From positions 80,175,838 through 80,239,837 of the forward strand of contig CM043953.1 of assembly GCA_014529385.2 (NCBI GenBank): a stretch of DNA of 64,000 bases, in the 5' to 3' direction. Within the stretch, counting starts at the first letter, position 1; each line of letters opens with the position of its first letter. Of this stretch, positions 1 to 9,764 are shown one piece after another. Under the pieces are notes generated by a model that ran no database searches, had not been told where the DNA came from, and worked only from the letters and a program-made list of their open reading frames with translations. A program made the translations under genes and the position numbers. This DNA is from Adiantum capillus-veneris (taxonomy: Eukaryota; Streptophyta; Polypodiopsida; Polypodiales; Pteridaceae).

Positions 1-202
1 AGGGTAATGGGCAAGGAGGGGACTAGAGAGAGAGAGGGGATTTGGAGAGAGGAATATAAGGTGAGAGGAGCAAAGTGCAAAACACAGTAAAACTTGTGAA
101 ATTTTCAGTTCCTCTTCCACGCAACCTTGAAATCTACCCAAAGTTTTATAGCTTTAATCGGATCAAAATACAATCAATCCCTTTTTTATAAACATTGTGT
201 GA

Positions 203-226
203 ATGTGTGTGTGTGTGTGTGTGTGT

Positions 227-259
<33 letters not shown>
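203..259. repeat. Compound microsatellite (GT)n(GA)n
   Basis: A run of GT dinucleotides passes directly into a run of GA dinucleotides. It forms the outer part of the left arm of a large inverted repeat whose right arm ends in the complementary (CT)n(CA)n tract at about 758-832. Confidence 0.95.
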
Positions 260-263
<4 letters not shown>

Positions 264-380
264 CGAAGGAAAGTAAGAGCTCATTTCCTTTGGACATTAA
301 AAGAAGCAAGCACTTACTTTCATTATCCCAAACGATTGAAAAGGTAAGGTACTAAGGAAAGTAAGATCTTGCTTTCCTTA

Positions 381-708
381 GGCTGGGTTCACAAGCTGCG
401 GTGGAAGAAGACAAAGTGTTGCAGCTTTCGCCGGGTGCCACATTCACACGATGCGGTAGGAGAGGATTGTGTCAGGCCGAGTCACTGGCTTTTCAAAAAA
501 TTTTATTGGACATGCTCGGGTGCAGCGCGTACGTGGCCCAATATATTCCTTCTTCCGGGTGGAAGTATTTTATTTCCGAGGGGGGGGAGCTCGCCTATTC
601 TCTGTTGGGCCCGGAAGATAGCTCACTTTTCGCACGCCCACCAGCTGCTGCCACATAGACTGGACGCCCCTTTTGTATGTTCTTCCGCTAGCCTTTGTGA
701 ACCCAGCC
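381..708. mobile_element. Tourist-like MITE (PIF/Harbinger type), 328 bp
   Basis: The ends are perfect 14-bp terminal inverted repeats, GGCTGGGTTCACAA at 381-394 and its complement at 695-708. An imperfect extension around GGAAGAA follows. The element is flanked by the trinucleotide TTA on both sides (378-380 and 709-711), the target duplication typical of PIF/Harbinger elements and Tourist MITEs. It has no coding capacity; the open frames crossing it run out into the flanking microsatellites. Assignment to the superfamily rests on TSD sequence, the GG start and size. Confidence 0.75.
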
Positions 709-749
709 TTAATGTACAAAGGAAAGTGAGCTCTTTCCTTTCTTTGAAA

Positions 750-750
<1 letters not shown>

Positions 751-832
<82 letters not shown>
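751..832. repeat. Compound microsatellite (CT)n(CA)n
   Basis: About 24 CT units are followed by about 16 CA units. This is the right-arm counterpart of the (GT)n(GA)n tract at 203-259. Confidence 0.95.
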
Positions 833-833
<1 letters not shown>

Positions 834-924
834 GCGCATAGAGTTTGGGTTTAATGTATTTGAACCGATAGAAATTGCAGAATCTCAGGTAGATCATAAG
901 CTTGCCTTGAAAAAATATGTCATG

Positions 925-929
<5 letters not shown>

Positions 930-972
<43 letters not shown>
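930..972. repeat. (CT)n microsatellite
   Basis: A tract of about 20 TC units, ending where a fragment of a family A copia LTR begins. Confidence 0.95.
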
Positions 973-974
<2 letters not shown>

Positions 975-976
<2 letters not shown>

Positions 977-1058
977 AAAAGCCTCCTAGTGAGGAAAAAA
1001 ATGCCCCAATGGTCCTAAATGTGTTCACACACATCACTACCACATATGTATGGTAACA
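975..1058 (-). mobile_element. LTR fragment of family A copia element (minus strand)
   Basis: On the minus strand this reads TGTTACC at its edge, then a stretch ending in a T-rich GGGGCATTTTTTTCC segment. That stretch aligns by eye with the middle of the plus-strand family A LTR at 15027-15315 (around 15175-15210). A purine-rich tract (CCCAAGGGGGAT on the minus strand, about 1061-1073) lies just inside it, as a polypurine tract should. It is probably the remaining part of the 3' LTR of the minus-strand copia copy that extends to 10473. Confidence 0.5.
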
Positions 1059-1239
1059 AATCCCCCTTGGGAGTGATGCGGTGAACGAGAGCTAGTACAT
1101 AGTGATAGGGAAGTGACATGCTATGAGGACATGATCAATCCACAAAGGGGAGTAAGCTCAAAGCCTTGCGGAAAGCTTCAAACTTCTCATAGGAAATGCC
1201 TTCGTTTAAAGATATTCAAGGTTGTCATGTGTCGACACA

Positions 1240-1930
1240 CAAGCCAAGTGGATATCTCCTTTTGAGAGTCTCTCCTCTGACATAGTGATAATGCACCTCG
1301 ATGTAGCATGAAAAACGGGTTCCTCACAACTGCCAATGCGCTCTGGCTGTCAATGTAGATGATGTTGGCACTGTCCTGTTAAATACCCAAGTTAGCCATA
1401 AGGCGTCTTAGAGCCATACACACTCAACCATAGCTATGAAGATTGCCCTATACTCAACCTCACAACTAGAAGTGGCCACAATAGGTTTCTTCTTGCTCAA
1501 CCATGATATGCATGAACTGTTGAGCATGAAACAAAAACCACTTGACGACACTCACATGTGATAACAACCAACCCAATATGAGTCCAAAAAAGCATGTAAA
1601 TCTGGCGGCAATGATCCCCTCTTGATAAAACAACCCAAGATTTAAAGTGCCACTCGAGCAGTGAAAGATCCTCTAAATAGCATGCCAATGCTTAGACCTT
1701 GAGCTATGCATAAATATGCTTACATGTGAGACTGCAAACTGAATATCTGGCTTCGTATTGCATACATAAATAAGGCATCCAACAATATTTTAGTAAAGAG
1801 TGACATCGACAAGATCACCAGCATCGTGAAGACTCAATTTCAAACTTGTTTCCATAGAGTAGCAACAAGTTTGCAGTCCTCAAGTCCAAACTTACATAGT
1901 ACAATTTCTATGTAGCATGTTTGACACATT
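1240..1930 (-). pseudogene. Ty1/copia pol remnant: RT C-terminus and RNase H
   Basis: Minus-strand translation gives, in order, the end of the copia reverse transcriptase (LEDCKL-like, then IVGCLIYV and TKPDIQFAV) and the RNase H region (VATSSCEVEYRAI, then YIDSQSALAVVRNP). These are diagnostic copia RT and RNase H blocks. Stops and frame changes interrupt them, for example within the block after VWL. The central RT, including the YVDD region, is missing between this piece and the integrase C-terminus at 2046-2246. It is the downstream end of the minus-strand family A element and is non-functional. Confidence 0.8.
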
Positions 1931-1989
1931 TTGTTTGTGAATGGTATAACCTGTTATCTTTGCTTTCAATACTGTAACCAACAAAAAGT

Positions 1990-2246
1990 CATTTAACAGT
2001 CTTATCATCCAATTTTCTATGCTGCACTTGTGGCACCAAAGCATAAGCTAAAATCCAAAAACGTGCATGTGATCAATAGATGTCTTTTTATCATGCCATG
2101 CTTCATAATGAGTCATAGACTGCAAAGCTTTTTTAGGACACATGCTAAGTACATAAGTAGCACACATGATGGCCTCAAGCCAAAATGAATGTGGCAAAGC
2201 TCTAGTATTGATAATACATCGTGACATCTCCGTAAGTGACCTGTGA
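1990..2246 (-). pseudogene. Copia integrase C-terminal segment (third tandem unit, downstream half)
   Basis: The minus strand encodes FWLEAIMCATYVLSMCP, HYEAWHDKK and IDHMHVFGF, the conserved block after the copia integrase core. The reading continues from the half at 6184-6530; the two were one sequence before the 2251-6183 retrotransposon inserted. The five bases ATTCC at 2246-2250 and 6184-6188 are the resulting target duplication. After this block the sequence jumps to the end of RT, so most of the RT is deleted. Confidence 0.8.
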
Positions 2247-2250
2247 TTCC

Positions 2251-2440
2251 TGAAGGGGATCGGGGAGCACCACAGACGGAGAGTGAGCGAGAGAAGGAGA
2301 CACACGACACACATATATGGGTGGGGAGACTCAAAGAGTGAGCAGCCCCCTATACACTTATGCTATGTATAAGGTATACAAGTTAGTGGGCGCCCAGACT
2401 CTGGGCGACCGGGCAAGGCAGAGGCGCCTATACCCCAACA
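2251..2440 (-). repeat. 3' LTR of non-autonomous copia element
   Basis: It starts TGAAGGGG and ends CCCCAACA on the plus strand, i.e. a TG..CA LTR. It is nearly identical to 5994-6183. Confidence 0.92.
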
Positions 2441-2456
2441 ACCTCCCACTTAAAGG
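2441..2456 (-). promoter_or_regulatory. Polypurine tract
   Basis: On the minus strand the sequence CTTTAAGTGGGAGGT directly precedes the 3' LTR (TGTTGGGG). This is the expected place and composition for plus-strand priming. The same motif is kept in the second copy beside 10672. Confidence 0.75.
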
Positions 2457-2519
2457 CGACTGTGCCTTTAAGCAAGAGAACCTAGTCTAAAGACTACAAA
2501 AGGCAAGAGAAAACCGCTC

Positions 2520-4514
2520 TCAACCGATGCCCACTGGCTGGCTGTGATCGTGTGCATCCAGCTGTCCTGCTCCCGTGTAAGTCCATACACCACCAGACGT
2601 ACCGCATACGTACTGCAAGTATGTACGCAATACCTGCATATCTCCCTCGTGCACTATGCAATCATCAGTCAACAAACGACTGACAACCCCAACTGCAAAT
2701 GCTCCCACTGCAGCTGCGATATCCGGTCTCAAGATCAACATCTCATACATGAGACCACCGAATGCCGATGCAATGCTAGTGGGCCCTGCTAGCTCTACGG
2801 AGCATGCATCAACATATATATCCCTGGCAATAGGCATCTCTGACTGACAAGGCGTGTCAGCCACATGCATCTCCTGACTGTTCGCAAAAGACGCATCAAC
2901 CTGTCGTGCAACCTCAGAGCAAACCAGCTGCTCTAGGTGTCTGCTGGAAGACATATCCTGCACAACTATATCCCCATGCTCATTGTCGAGCATAGAAAGG
3001 AATGATTGCATAATCGCTGACATCTCAGCCTCCTCTGCAATCATCCACTGCAAACATGACCACTCAATCTGCTGTGACTCACTAGAGCTCTCATGCTCTA
3101 ACTCCGTATGCATAGACTCTTGCACAACGTCCTCCTGTCGTGACTCACTAGAGCAAGACCTCTCTACCTGTCTATCCTGCATAGAAATATCTCGCACAAC
3201 TGACTCTCTGCTTTGCTCAGTCACTAGCACAGCATGCATGTCTGACTCTGTCACCTCTCTGTGTGACTGCTCAAGTCGTGCCCCAACTGTGTGCACAACG
3301 AGCTCACTACTCTTCACACCATGCAAAGTACCCTGCAACCCATAAGCAAAAGAGACTCGCCTGCTCTCTCGCTCTCTACCTGGTTGCATGATCACAGAGA
3401 CAACACCGTCTCTCCCGTGATCCACATGCAATGGGTAACCTGTACCACTCCTGGCACCTCTCGCAATCACTAGCGAACCCAAATGCATCACAAAATCTTG
3501 CTCTCGTAGCGAAATCTGACATCCACAATCTCTAAGCTGACCAATCGAGATCAAACTCACTGTCAAATCTGGTACATAGCGCACATGTCGTAACAAGTAA
3601 GATGCACCACTCGGTAATGACAGTCTCACATCTCCTGCACCTGCTATCGCATGCACCGATCCATCGGTCAAACGTACACTGCCAAGCATCCCGCTAGAAT
3701 AGCTACAAAACCATTCACTATACAGCGTGACATGAAACATAGCATCTGCGTCTAGCAACCACTGCGAAGGGAGTGCACTATCCACATGTATAGCATCTCG
3801 TGCATAGCTCGAGGTAAAAGTGACATCCCCGTCACTAGTATACTCCGACACTACATCTGCATCAACTGTCAAAGCAACTGAGTCCATGGCATCACTACAT
3901 ACATTTCTGAGACTGCCATGTCTCCTACGATGTCGCATACGACGAAAACAACGCCGTCTAACGTGTCCAGAATGACCACAATACCAACATGTCACCTGTC
4001 GGCGTGCTCGTGAATGTACATGTCTCACACGAGTCCGTGATGACTCATATCTATCATACATATCATGTAATCTGCGCCAAAGTGCTCTCGAAGTAGTCTC
4101 ATACATAACAAGAGCATATACAGATTCCGCAAGGTGCAAAGAGAGTGTAGATAGTGCCATCTTCTCTAGCTCCTGCCACTGATAGTCAGACATGTTTGAA
4201 GGTCTACCTGCATCACCACTCAATGGTCCATGCAACCCTCGTTGTGTCAATGCGTCAAGCATACACTCTCTCCATGCCGCAAAGTCTGACCCATCAAACA
4301 CGCGCATCTGTGAGAGGTCACAATCTGATCGATCACCTGTCTCTGCCATGAGCACAATGTAGCAAACTAGAAAGCAAAACCACCTCACCAACAACACCTG
4401 GAAACTGTCTACCAATATGGCCAGAAACACAATGTAAAACCTGTGAGACACACTCCAAAATAGAGCTCCCGCAATGTCAATACAAGCCTCGCATGCTCTA
4501 GTATCACACTGCAA
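2520..4514 (-). CDS. Gag-protease-RT-tail fusion ORF of the non-autonomous copia element (664 aa)
   Basis: The frame is open for 664 codons. The likelier start is Met56 (ATG at 4349-4347, MAETGDRS), because upstream residues are hydrophobic and leader-like. Residues about 65-165 resemble a shortened copia gag. Residues 176-189 form a CCHC zinc knuckle, CWYCGHSGHVRRRC. A protease-like block at 252-263 reads WLLDADAMFHVT: the family pattern is D-S/T-G-A, so the catalytic Asp (255) is kept but the following Ser and Gly are changed. A gag-pre-integrase-like segment ends near LVIARGARSG. A long Glu/Ser/Gln-rich linker follows, then at 578-664 a copia RT C-terminal stretch (LMYEM, RPDIAAAVGAFA). 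The integrase core and RT active site are absent. The frame is intact and the second copy carries related pieces in the same order. Confidence 0.8.
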   Translation of the reverse strand: MQCDTRACEACIDIAGALFWSVSHRFYIVFLAILVDSFQVLLVRWFCFLVCYIVLMAETGDRSDCDLSQMRVFDGSDFAAWRECMLDALTQRGLHGPLSGDAGRPSNMSDYQWQELEKMALSTLSLHLAESVYALVMYETTSRALWRRLHDMYDRYESSRTRVRHVHSRARRQVTCWYCGHSGHVRRRCFRRMRHRRRHGSLRNVCSDAMDSVALTVDADVVSEYTSDGDVTFTSSYARDAIHVDSALPSQWLLDADAMFHVTLYSEWFCSYSSGMLGSVRLTDGSVHAIAGAGDVRLSLPSGASYLLRHVRYVPDLTVSLISIGQLRDCGCQISLREQDFVMHLGSLVIARGARSGTGYPLHVDHGRDGVVSVIMQPGRERESRRVSFAYGLQGTLHGVKSSELVVHTVGARLEQSHREVTESDMHAVLVTEQSRESVVRDISMQDRQVERSCSSESRQEDVVQESMHTELEHESSSESQQIEWSCLQWMIAEEAEMSAIMQSFLSMLDNEHGDIVVQDMSSSRHLEQLVCSEVARQVDASFANSQEMHVADTPCQSEMPIARDIYVDACSVELAGPTSIASAFGGLMYEMLILRPDIAAAVGAFAVGVVSRLLTDDCIVHEGDMQVLRTYLQYVCGTSGGVWTYTGAGQLDAHDHSQPVGIG

Positions 4515-5979
4515 TCTGTGAGCTAATCACCAAGCCCACACTGTGCGGTATCGATGCATACACATGCACAAATCTCCCACCTGCAGAGAACACCGCACGC
4601 AAATGCTGAGTGCAACCCGCAATCTCTACCTAGATCGCATAAATGATACGCATAAAACTCCTGGGAAAATTTCACCAGAGTTTCAACGTACAATGGCTAT
4701 CAACACAAAATAACCATTGTCCTGCAAGCTCAATACAATGAGCAATCAATGCGCATCAAACTACACTCAACATACATGCATAAGCTCTGCAAAACTATGG
4801 CAAACAATGCTCGAGATCACAAGACTCTCCCACCTCAGAGCAAACCACTGTCTCAAGCAAAGAAAGATACACAACTCCTCACTCTTGCGAGAGTGGATAC
4901 AAAAACACAAAACTGTGTCCAAACTGACAAAACCTGTCAAAGTGAGAGTAAACAATCGATCACAAACTATGGCGAGAATCTGGGAAAAATCCGACAGAAT
5001 TTCCCCTGAAAACTGAGCAAAAAACTCAAGTACAATCTCTACCATAAACCATAACACTACTCAATGCCAATGAGTAGAAATGCCAAAATGGCTCCACATT
5101 TTCACATACAATTGCAATCCGCACTAAACGTACATCAACGGAGTGACCGCGCATAAGCAAGCGCCAAAATATTTGCAATCCGAAAACTTATTCAATGCGA
5201 AAACAATGCTCTCAAGAGAGCTCACCGACACTTGAAAGTGCTCGTCAAAATGCATGTATAATGGGCATCAACCATGCGCTATAACCATATGCAAACCATC
5301 CGCAAAGACCATGAATCCAAGCACAAAATCACTGCCAAAGTATCCTGTGAAAACCAGTGAAAGAAGCTCCACCTGTGTGCTCCAAAAACCTACGTCTCTC
5401 AAGAGACCGCTTCGGTGGTGTGTAAACACCTCCGTACTTCGTTGCCCAAGTCTACCAAAAAACCCTCAAACCACAAGCTTAACACAAGCTGCAATTGCAT
5501 CTTAAGCTCAGAATTTATGCACTCAACTTCAAGCATCTCCCGTGCTTCCAAAAGTGCATCAAACTCGCACACAATGCGACAACAGAAAATCTGGAATTTC
5601 TGTATACAGTCAGTCTGAGCTGAATATCAGCAAAACGGTGAGGAATTTGCAAAAAGTTTCTTCTGCAAAGTTGTAGACCACGTCGAAACGGATGGGCCTC
5701 ATGGACAGACTTCTCAGATCTGCATTCTACAAGGAGAAAAACGAATTTGAAAACTGTGCTGCTGCGCACACAGTTTTAGGGCAACACCTTCACTTACACA
5801 CAATCTTCCACACTCCTTTCTGAGCTTCCACAAGAGCATACATCACTCTCAACTGAGCTCACAAGCTCCCATTGCATTCTCACAAAGCTTCCAAGCTTTC
5901 TTAATCTCTCCACCGTCGAGAGAGAGCGAGCTATCGCCTCGAAGCTCTCAAAGCCGTCGTGCTCTCCGCTGTCACCATA
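4515..5979 (-). other. Leader region of the non-autonomous copia element
   Basis: About 1.45 kb lies between the primer-binding site and the long ORF. It has no gene I recognise. Blocks at about 4881-4945 and 5797-5925 are closely matched in the second copy at about 12376-12440 and 12604-12725, so these leader blocks are family features rather than random spacer. The latter block adjoins the primer-binding site and may hold packaging signals; that is inference. Confidence 0.55.
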
Positions 5980-5991
5980 GCTCTGATACCA
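5980..5991 (-). promoter_or_regulatory. Primer-binding site, initiator-Met tRNA type
   Basis: The minus strand reads TGGTATCAGAGC two bases after the 5' LTR. This is the standard plant copia primer-binding site matching initiator Met-tRNA. Confidence 0.9.
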
Positions 5992-5993
5992 AT

Positions 5994-6183
5994 TGAAGGG
6001 GATCGGGGAGCACCACAGACGGAGAGTGAGCAAGAGAAGGAGACACACGACACACAGATATGGGTGGGGAGACTCAAAGAGTGAGCAGCCCCCTATACAC
6101 TTATGCTATGTATAAGGTATACAAGTCAGTGGGTGCCCAGACTCTGGGCGGCCGGGCAAGGCACAGGCGCCTATACCCCAACA
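5994..6183 (-). repeat. 5' LTR of non-autonomous copia element
   Basis: It is the partner of 2251-2440, with the same length and the same TG..CA ends. It is followed by the ATTCC target duplication at 6184-6188. Confidence 0.92.
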
Positions 6184-6530
6184 ATTCCTTACAACAACAC
6201 CATTTTGCTGAGGTGTATACGGTAATGTACATTGGTGTTTTATCCCACGACTACCAAGAAATGCATAAACTAATGAGACATATACTCCCCCTCTCAATTT
6301 GAATGGAGGGTGCCCATAGTAAATTTAGAGACATTTTCAGCCATAGCCAGATATTGCTTAAAGCACATGAGCACTTTGGACTTAGCTTTAAGCGGATATA
6401 CCCATGCATACCTGGTGTAATCATCAATGAAAGTCGTGAAGTATAGGTAATTGCCTAAGGATGGAGTTTGCATAGGACCACAAACATCACTATGGACAAG
6501 TTGCAACCTCCATGTAGCCCTTATTGTCAT
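6184..6530 (-). pseudogene. Copia integrase core segment (third tandem unit, upstream half)
   Basis: Minus-strand translation shows RLQLVHSDVCGPMQTPSLG, then FIDDYTRYAWVYPLK, and near 6190-6230 the block PYTPQQNGVV. These are the integrase DDE region and the post-core motif of Ty1/copia. The reading breaks at 6184 where the 2251-6183 element sits and resumes at 2246. Confidence 0.85.
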
Positions 6531-7227
6531 AAATGTCCTATGAGCTTACATCACTGTCTCTAGTACAAGATAACAAAGACTGAACAGAATCTTCCACAAA
6601 CACAACATCTTAGGAAACCAAGATACTTTTTTTTTTTTTTTTGCGGATGGTATAATCTGTAATCTTTGCTTTCAGTACTCTAACCAACAAAAACGCATTT
6701 AACAGGCTTATCATCCAATTTTTTGCAATGTGCTTATGGCACCAAAGCATAAGCAAAACAACCAAAAAGGTGCATGTGATCAATAGATGGCTTCCTATTA
6801 TGCCATGCTTCATAAGGAGTCATAGACTACAAAGCTTTTGTAGGACGCCTATTAAGTACATAAGTAGCACACATTATGGCCTCAAGCCAAAACGAATGTG
6901 GCAAAGCTTGAGTCTTGATAATACATTGTGTCGTTTCCGTAAGCGACCTATTTTCCTTTCAACAACACTATTTTTTTTAGTGTATACGGTATTGTACATT
7001 GGTATTTTTTTCCATGACTAGCAAGAAAATGCATTAAACTCATGAGACATATACTCCCCCTCTCGATATGAAAGGAGGGTGTCCATAGTACAATTAGAGA
7101 CATTTTCAGCCATAACCAAAAATTGATTGAAGCACATGAACACTTTGAACTTAGCTTTAAGCAAATATACCCATGCATGCCTGGAGTAATCATTAATGAA
7201 AGTCATGAAGTCTAGGTAATCGCCTAA
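6531..7227 (-). pseudogene. Copia integrase segment (second tandem unit, most of it)
   Basis: In minus-strand order, 7206 to 7018 encodes FINDYSRHAWVYLLK and EGEYMSHEFNAF of the integrase core. The region 6940 to 6610 then encodes the post-core block in shifted frames (equivalent of WLEAIM, YEAWH, HLFG). The start of this unit (HSD block) lies at 8557-8620, separated by the inserted element at about 7228-8553. A T-run at 6627-6643 lies in the degenerate part. Confidence 0.75.
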
Positions 7228-8553
7228 TTAGCACTAGGTTGGTAACCTAACAGGACATAAAAGTGTCCTTTCAGGGTTTTGAAAAAAACCTCCAAAACCA
7301 TAGTAGATCCACTTATTTTGTAAAATCCTTTCATGAGGTTATAGTTCAAGGCTTCCTACACATGGAAAAAATAAGAAACTTGTAAAATTTCTCATCTTTT
7401 GGTCACACCAAGCCTCCAAAGTTGATGGACCAGTACATTTTCATCAAAACAGTCATTTCTTACGTTTTGTTACATAAAAATAAGATTAGAGATTTTTGTA
7501 GGACTTGAGATAAATTCCCTAGTTAACTTCAATGGGTTGGTGACCAGAACATATGATTGCTTCTCACTCACTATTTTTTGTTTTGCCAAAAGAAATAGGT
7601 ACAAAAAAATTGAATTTTTACCATTCTGCAAACCTATCATCAAAGTTTCTATAGCCACGCTCAATACAAATAATATATGCATGTTTTCTTAGTTCCCTAT
7701 TGTCCTTTAGGTTCATAAGGAGCCAAGAAGCATGTCAAAAGAATAATACATCTCTTACCAAGTGGAATCTTGGGAACAAAGATGAAGTGCTAAATACAGC
7801 AAACATGAAAAAACTGGGTTCAACATTATGAGTTGTAGAATCCCATAGAAACTATTCAATATCCAGACAAATTTGATCCTTATGACTAGATATGGTTACT
7901 ACCTACAAAATGCATGTAGTTGTCACAAGAAACTAACAATATTGAAAAAGCTATACTTGATATACTAGAATGTTTCGTATTTTTCTATAATTGAAAAACT
8001 CAACCATCGTTGTCTACTATGAAAAATAGGGTATTAGGTGCCCTAAAACTCAAGGAATATTAGCTTTATGTTACAATATGCGACATAGAAAATCAAAACT
8101 GCATTTGGGTATCATGAAAGCCACCACAAAAATCATAGAAAAGCTAAAATGAGCTAAAAAACAGGATTTGACAATTTTTGTAATTTGGTCATAACTTACA
8201 ACTTTAACATTTATTTCTCCCTAGAAGCATCAGGACATGTTGAGGACTACTAAAGATAGTTCTCTAGCATTATAGACCTCACAAACATGAATTCTAGAGT
8301 GGTATAGTTGCAAAAAGTTGAAAAAAGCCAAAAACTGGACCCGTTTTTTCACACAGTTTAGGTTGTGAAATGTTGTGCAAGGACAAGGTTAAAAATGGAA
8401 TTGATATTCCAAAAAAATGTCGAGTTTTTTTCAGCTCATGAGACAACTTTCTAGACAGATAGCACCTCAAAATCCATTTTGAAACTCTTGACATAATTCA
8501 AGGAAAATGGTCACTTAATAGGACATAAAAGTGTCCCATTACCAACCTAGTGC
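7228..8553. mobile_element. Non-autonomous DNA transposon with CACTA-like termini, about 1.33 kb
   Basis: The left end TTAGCACTAGGTTGGTAA is matched perfectly in reverse complement at the right end (8539-8556), giving an 18-bp terminal inverted repeat. The element interrupts the copia integrase: the uninterrupted target (GCCTAAGGATGG) survives at about 6453-6464. The copied flank could be TAA or CTAA; because the target is partly palindromic with the ends I cannot fix the boundary to the base. The ends contain CACTAGG..CCTAGTG, which resembles CACTA termini, but the family is uncertain. A GGACATAAAAGTGTCC segment occurs in both subterminal regions. No coding region is visible. Confidence 0.75.
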
Positions 8554-8556
8554 TAA

Positions 8557-8620
8557 GGATGGAATTTGCATAGGACCATTAAAATCACTATGCATAAGTT
8601 CCAACCTGAATGTAGCCCTT
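8557..8620 (-). pseudogene. Start of second tandem integrase unit
   Basis: The minus strand reads TVRATFRLELMHSD, then GPMQIPSL. It is the same block as 6470-6530 and 9310-9390. It joins the first unit on its right and continues, across the inserted element, at 7227. Confidence 0.75.
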
Positions 8621-9398
8621 ACTGTCATAAATGTCCTATGACCTTACATCATTGTCTCTGGTACAAGATAACAAAGAGTGAACAAAATCTTCCACAAACA
8701 CAACATCTCGTGAAACCAAGACACCTTTTCTGGTGGATAGTACAATTTGTAATCTTTTCTTTCAATACTGTAACCAATAGAAATGCATTTCACAGCCTTA
8801 TCATCCAATTTTTTGTGTTGCGCTTGTGGCACCAAAGAATAAGCTAAACAACCAAAAAGGTGCATGTGATCAATAGATAGCTTTTTATCATGCCATGCTT
8901 CATAAGAAGTCATAGACTACAAAGCTTTTGTAGGACATTTGTTAAGTACATAAGTAGCATACATGATGGCCTCAAGCCGAAACAAATGTGAAAATCTTGA
9001 GTCTTGACAACACATTGTGCCATCTCCTTAAGTGACCTGTTTTTCCTTTCAACAACATCATTTTTATGAGGTGTATACGATATTGTAAATTGGTGTTTTA
9101 TCTCACGACCAACAAGAAATGCATCAAACTCATGAGACGTATACTCCCCCCCCTCGATCTAAACGGAGGGTGTCCATAGTACATTTAGAGACATTTTCAG
9201 CCATAGCCAAAAATTGCTTGAAGCACATAAACGCTTTGGACTTAGCTTTAAGCAAATATACCCATGTATGTAATCATCAATAGTCATAAAGTTTAGGTAA
9301 TTGCCAAAGGACGGAGTTTGCATAGGACGACAAACATCACTATGCACAAGTTGCAACCTGTATGTAGCCCTTACTGAACCATCCTTTAGAAACTTCAA
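8621..9398 (-). pseudogene. Copia integrase segment (first tandem unit)
   Basis: On the minus strand 9398-9159 encodes SVRATYRLQLVHSDV and the core region. Near 9060 the post-core TPQQNG-like block is degraded. The region 8913-8644 then encodes SYEAWHDKK, HMHLFGCLAYSLVPQ and KCISIGYSIERKDYKL. Instead of leading into RT, the sequence returns to the HSD block at 8610, which starts the second unit. Confidence 0.8.
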
Positions 9399-9401
9399 AC
9401 C

Positions 9402-9632
9402 CTACATCTTATCCAAAATACAACCTTTACAAACATGCTTTGAAGGTGCTTCAAGAGGCAGCAGAGAAGCAACCATATCAAGTTTTTGCAAGCGCAGCAA
9501 GCTGGCAAATTTAAAATGCCCAAAACATGCATGCCAAAGTTTTGCATCTGAAATAGCCTTTGAATCCACAAGTTCATTTGCAAAATTGTTCCCACCCTTG
9601 TCATACATAGTGAGCTTATAAAGCCATGTCAC
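9402..9632 (-). pseudogene. Copia integrase N-terminal zinc-binding region
   Basis: Minus-strand frames give LWHACFGHFKFASLLRLQ and HVCKGCILDKM. This is the HHCC block with H..H and C..C spacing normal for copia integrase. The plus-strand family A copy carries the same block at 17045-17160. It belongs to the minus-strand family A element. Confidence 0.8.
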
Positions 9633-9764
9633 AAAATGCCAGATGCAACAATTTTATAAAAAATTGAGCTCATTAACTATACATCTGTCATCCACAAACT
9701 TGACAACAAGACCAAGTCTAGCAAGTGCAGATACAGACAAAAGATTCTTTTTGATCCCAGGTAT

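Larger units (their letters stand above)
211..832. repeat. Large inverted repeat with microsatellite arms (foldback-like)
   Basis: The left arm (about 211-301) and right arm (about 709-832) are imperfect inverted copies. Each runs from a GT/GA tract through a GGAAAG..GAGCTC..TTTCC palindromic core to an ACATTAA end. The loop holds a further palindrome at 352-378 and a separate MITE at 381-708. This looks like a foldback element later hit by the MITE. I could not identify a target-site duplication for the outer unit. Confidence 0.6.
2251..6183 (-). mobile_element. Complete non-autonomous Ty1/copia LTR element (nested)
   Basis: This 3.9-kb element has 190-bp LTRs at both ends, a 5-bp target duplication ATTCC (2246-2250, 6184-6188), an initiator-Met-type primer-binding site and a polypurine tract. 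It carries one long ORF with gag zinc knuckle, a protease-like block and a short RT tail. There is no integrase core and no RT catalytic region, so it must have depended on proteins in trans. By eye the two LTRs differ at only about six positions, so insertion is fairly recent relative to the family A host element. A second, decayed member of the family lies at 10474-12970. Confidence 0.9.

Noticed and set aside
369..854. 161-codon open frame on the plus strand
   Set aside because: It runs through the MITE and then translates the CT/CA microsatellite; there is no domain and no support as a gene.
2520..4514. The 664-codon frame as a host gene
   Set aside because: It is enclosed by LTRs with a target duplication, primer-binding site and purine tract, so it belongs to the retrotransposon.
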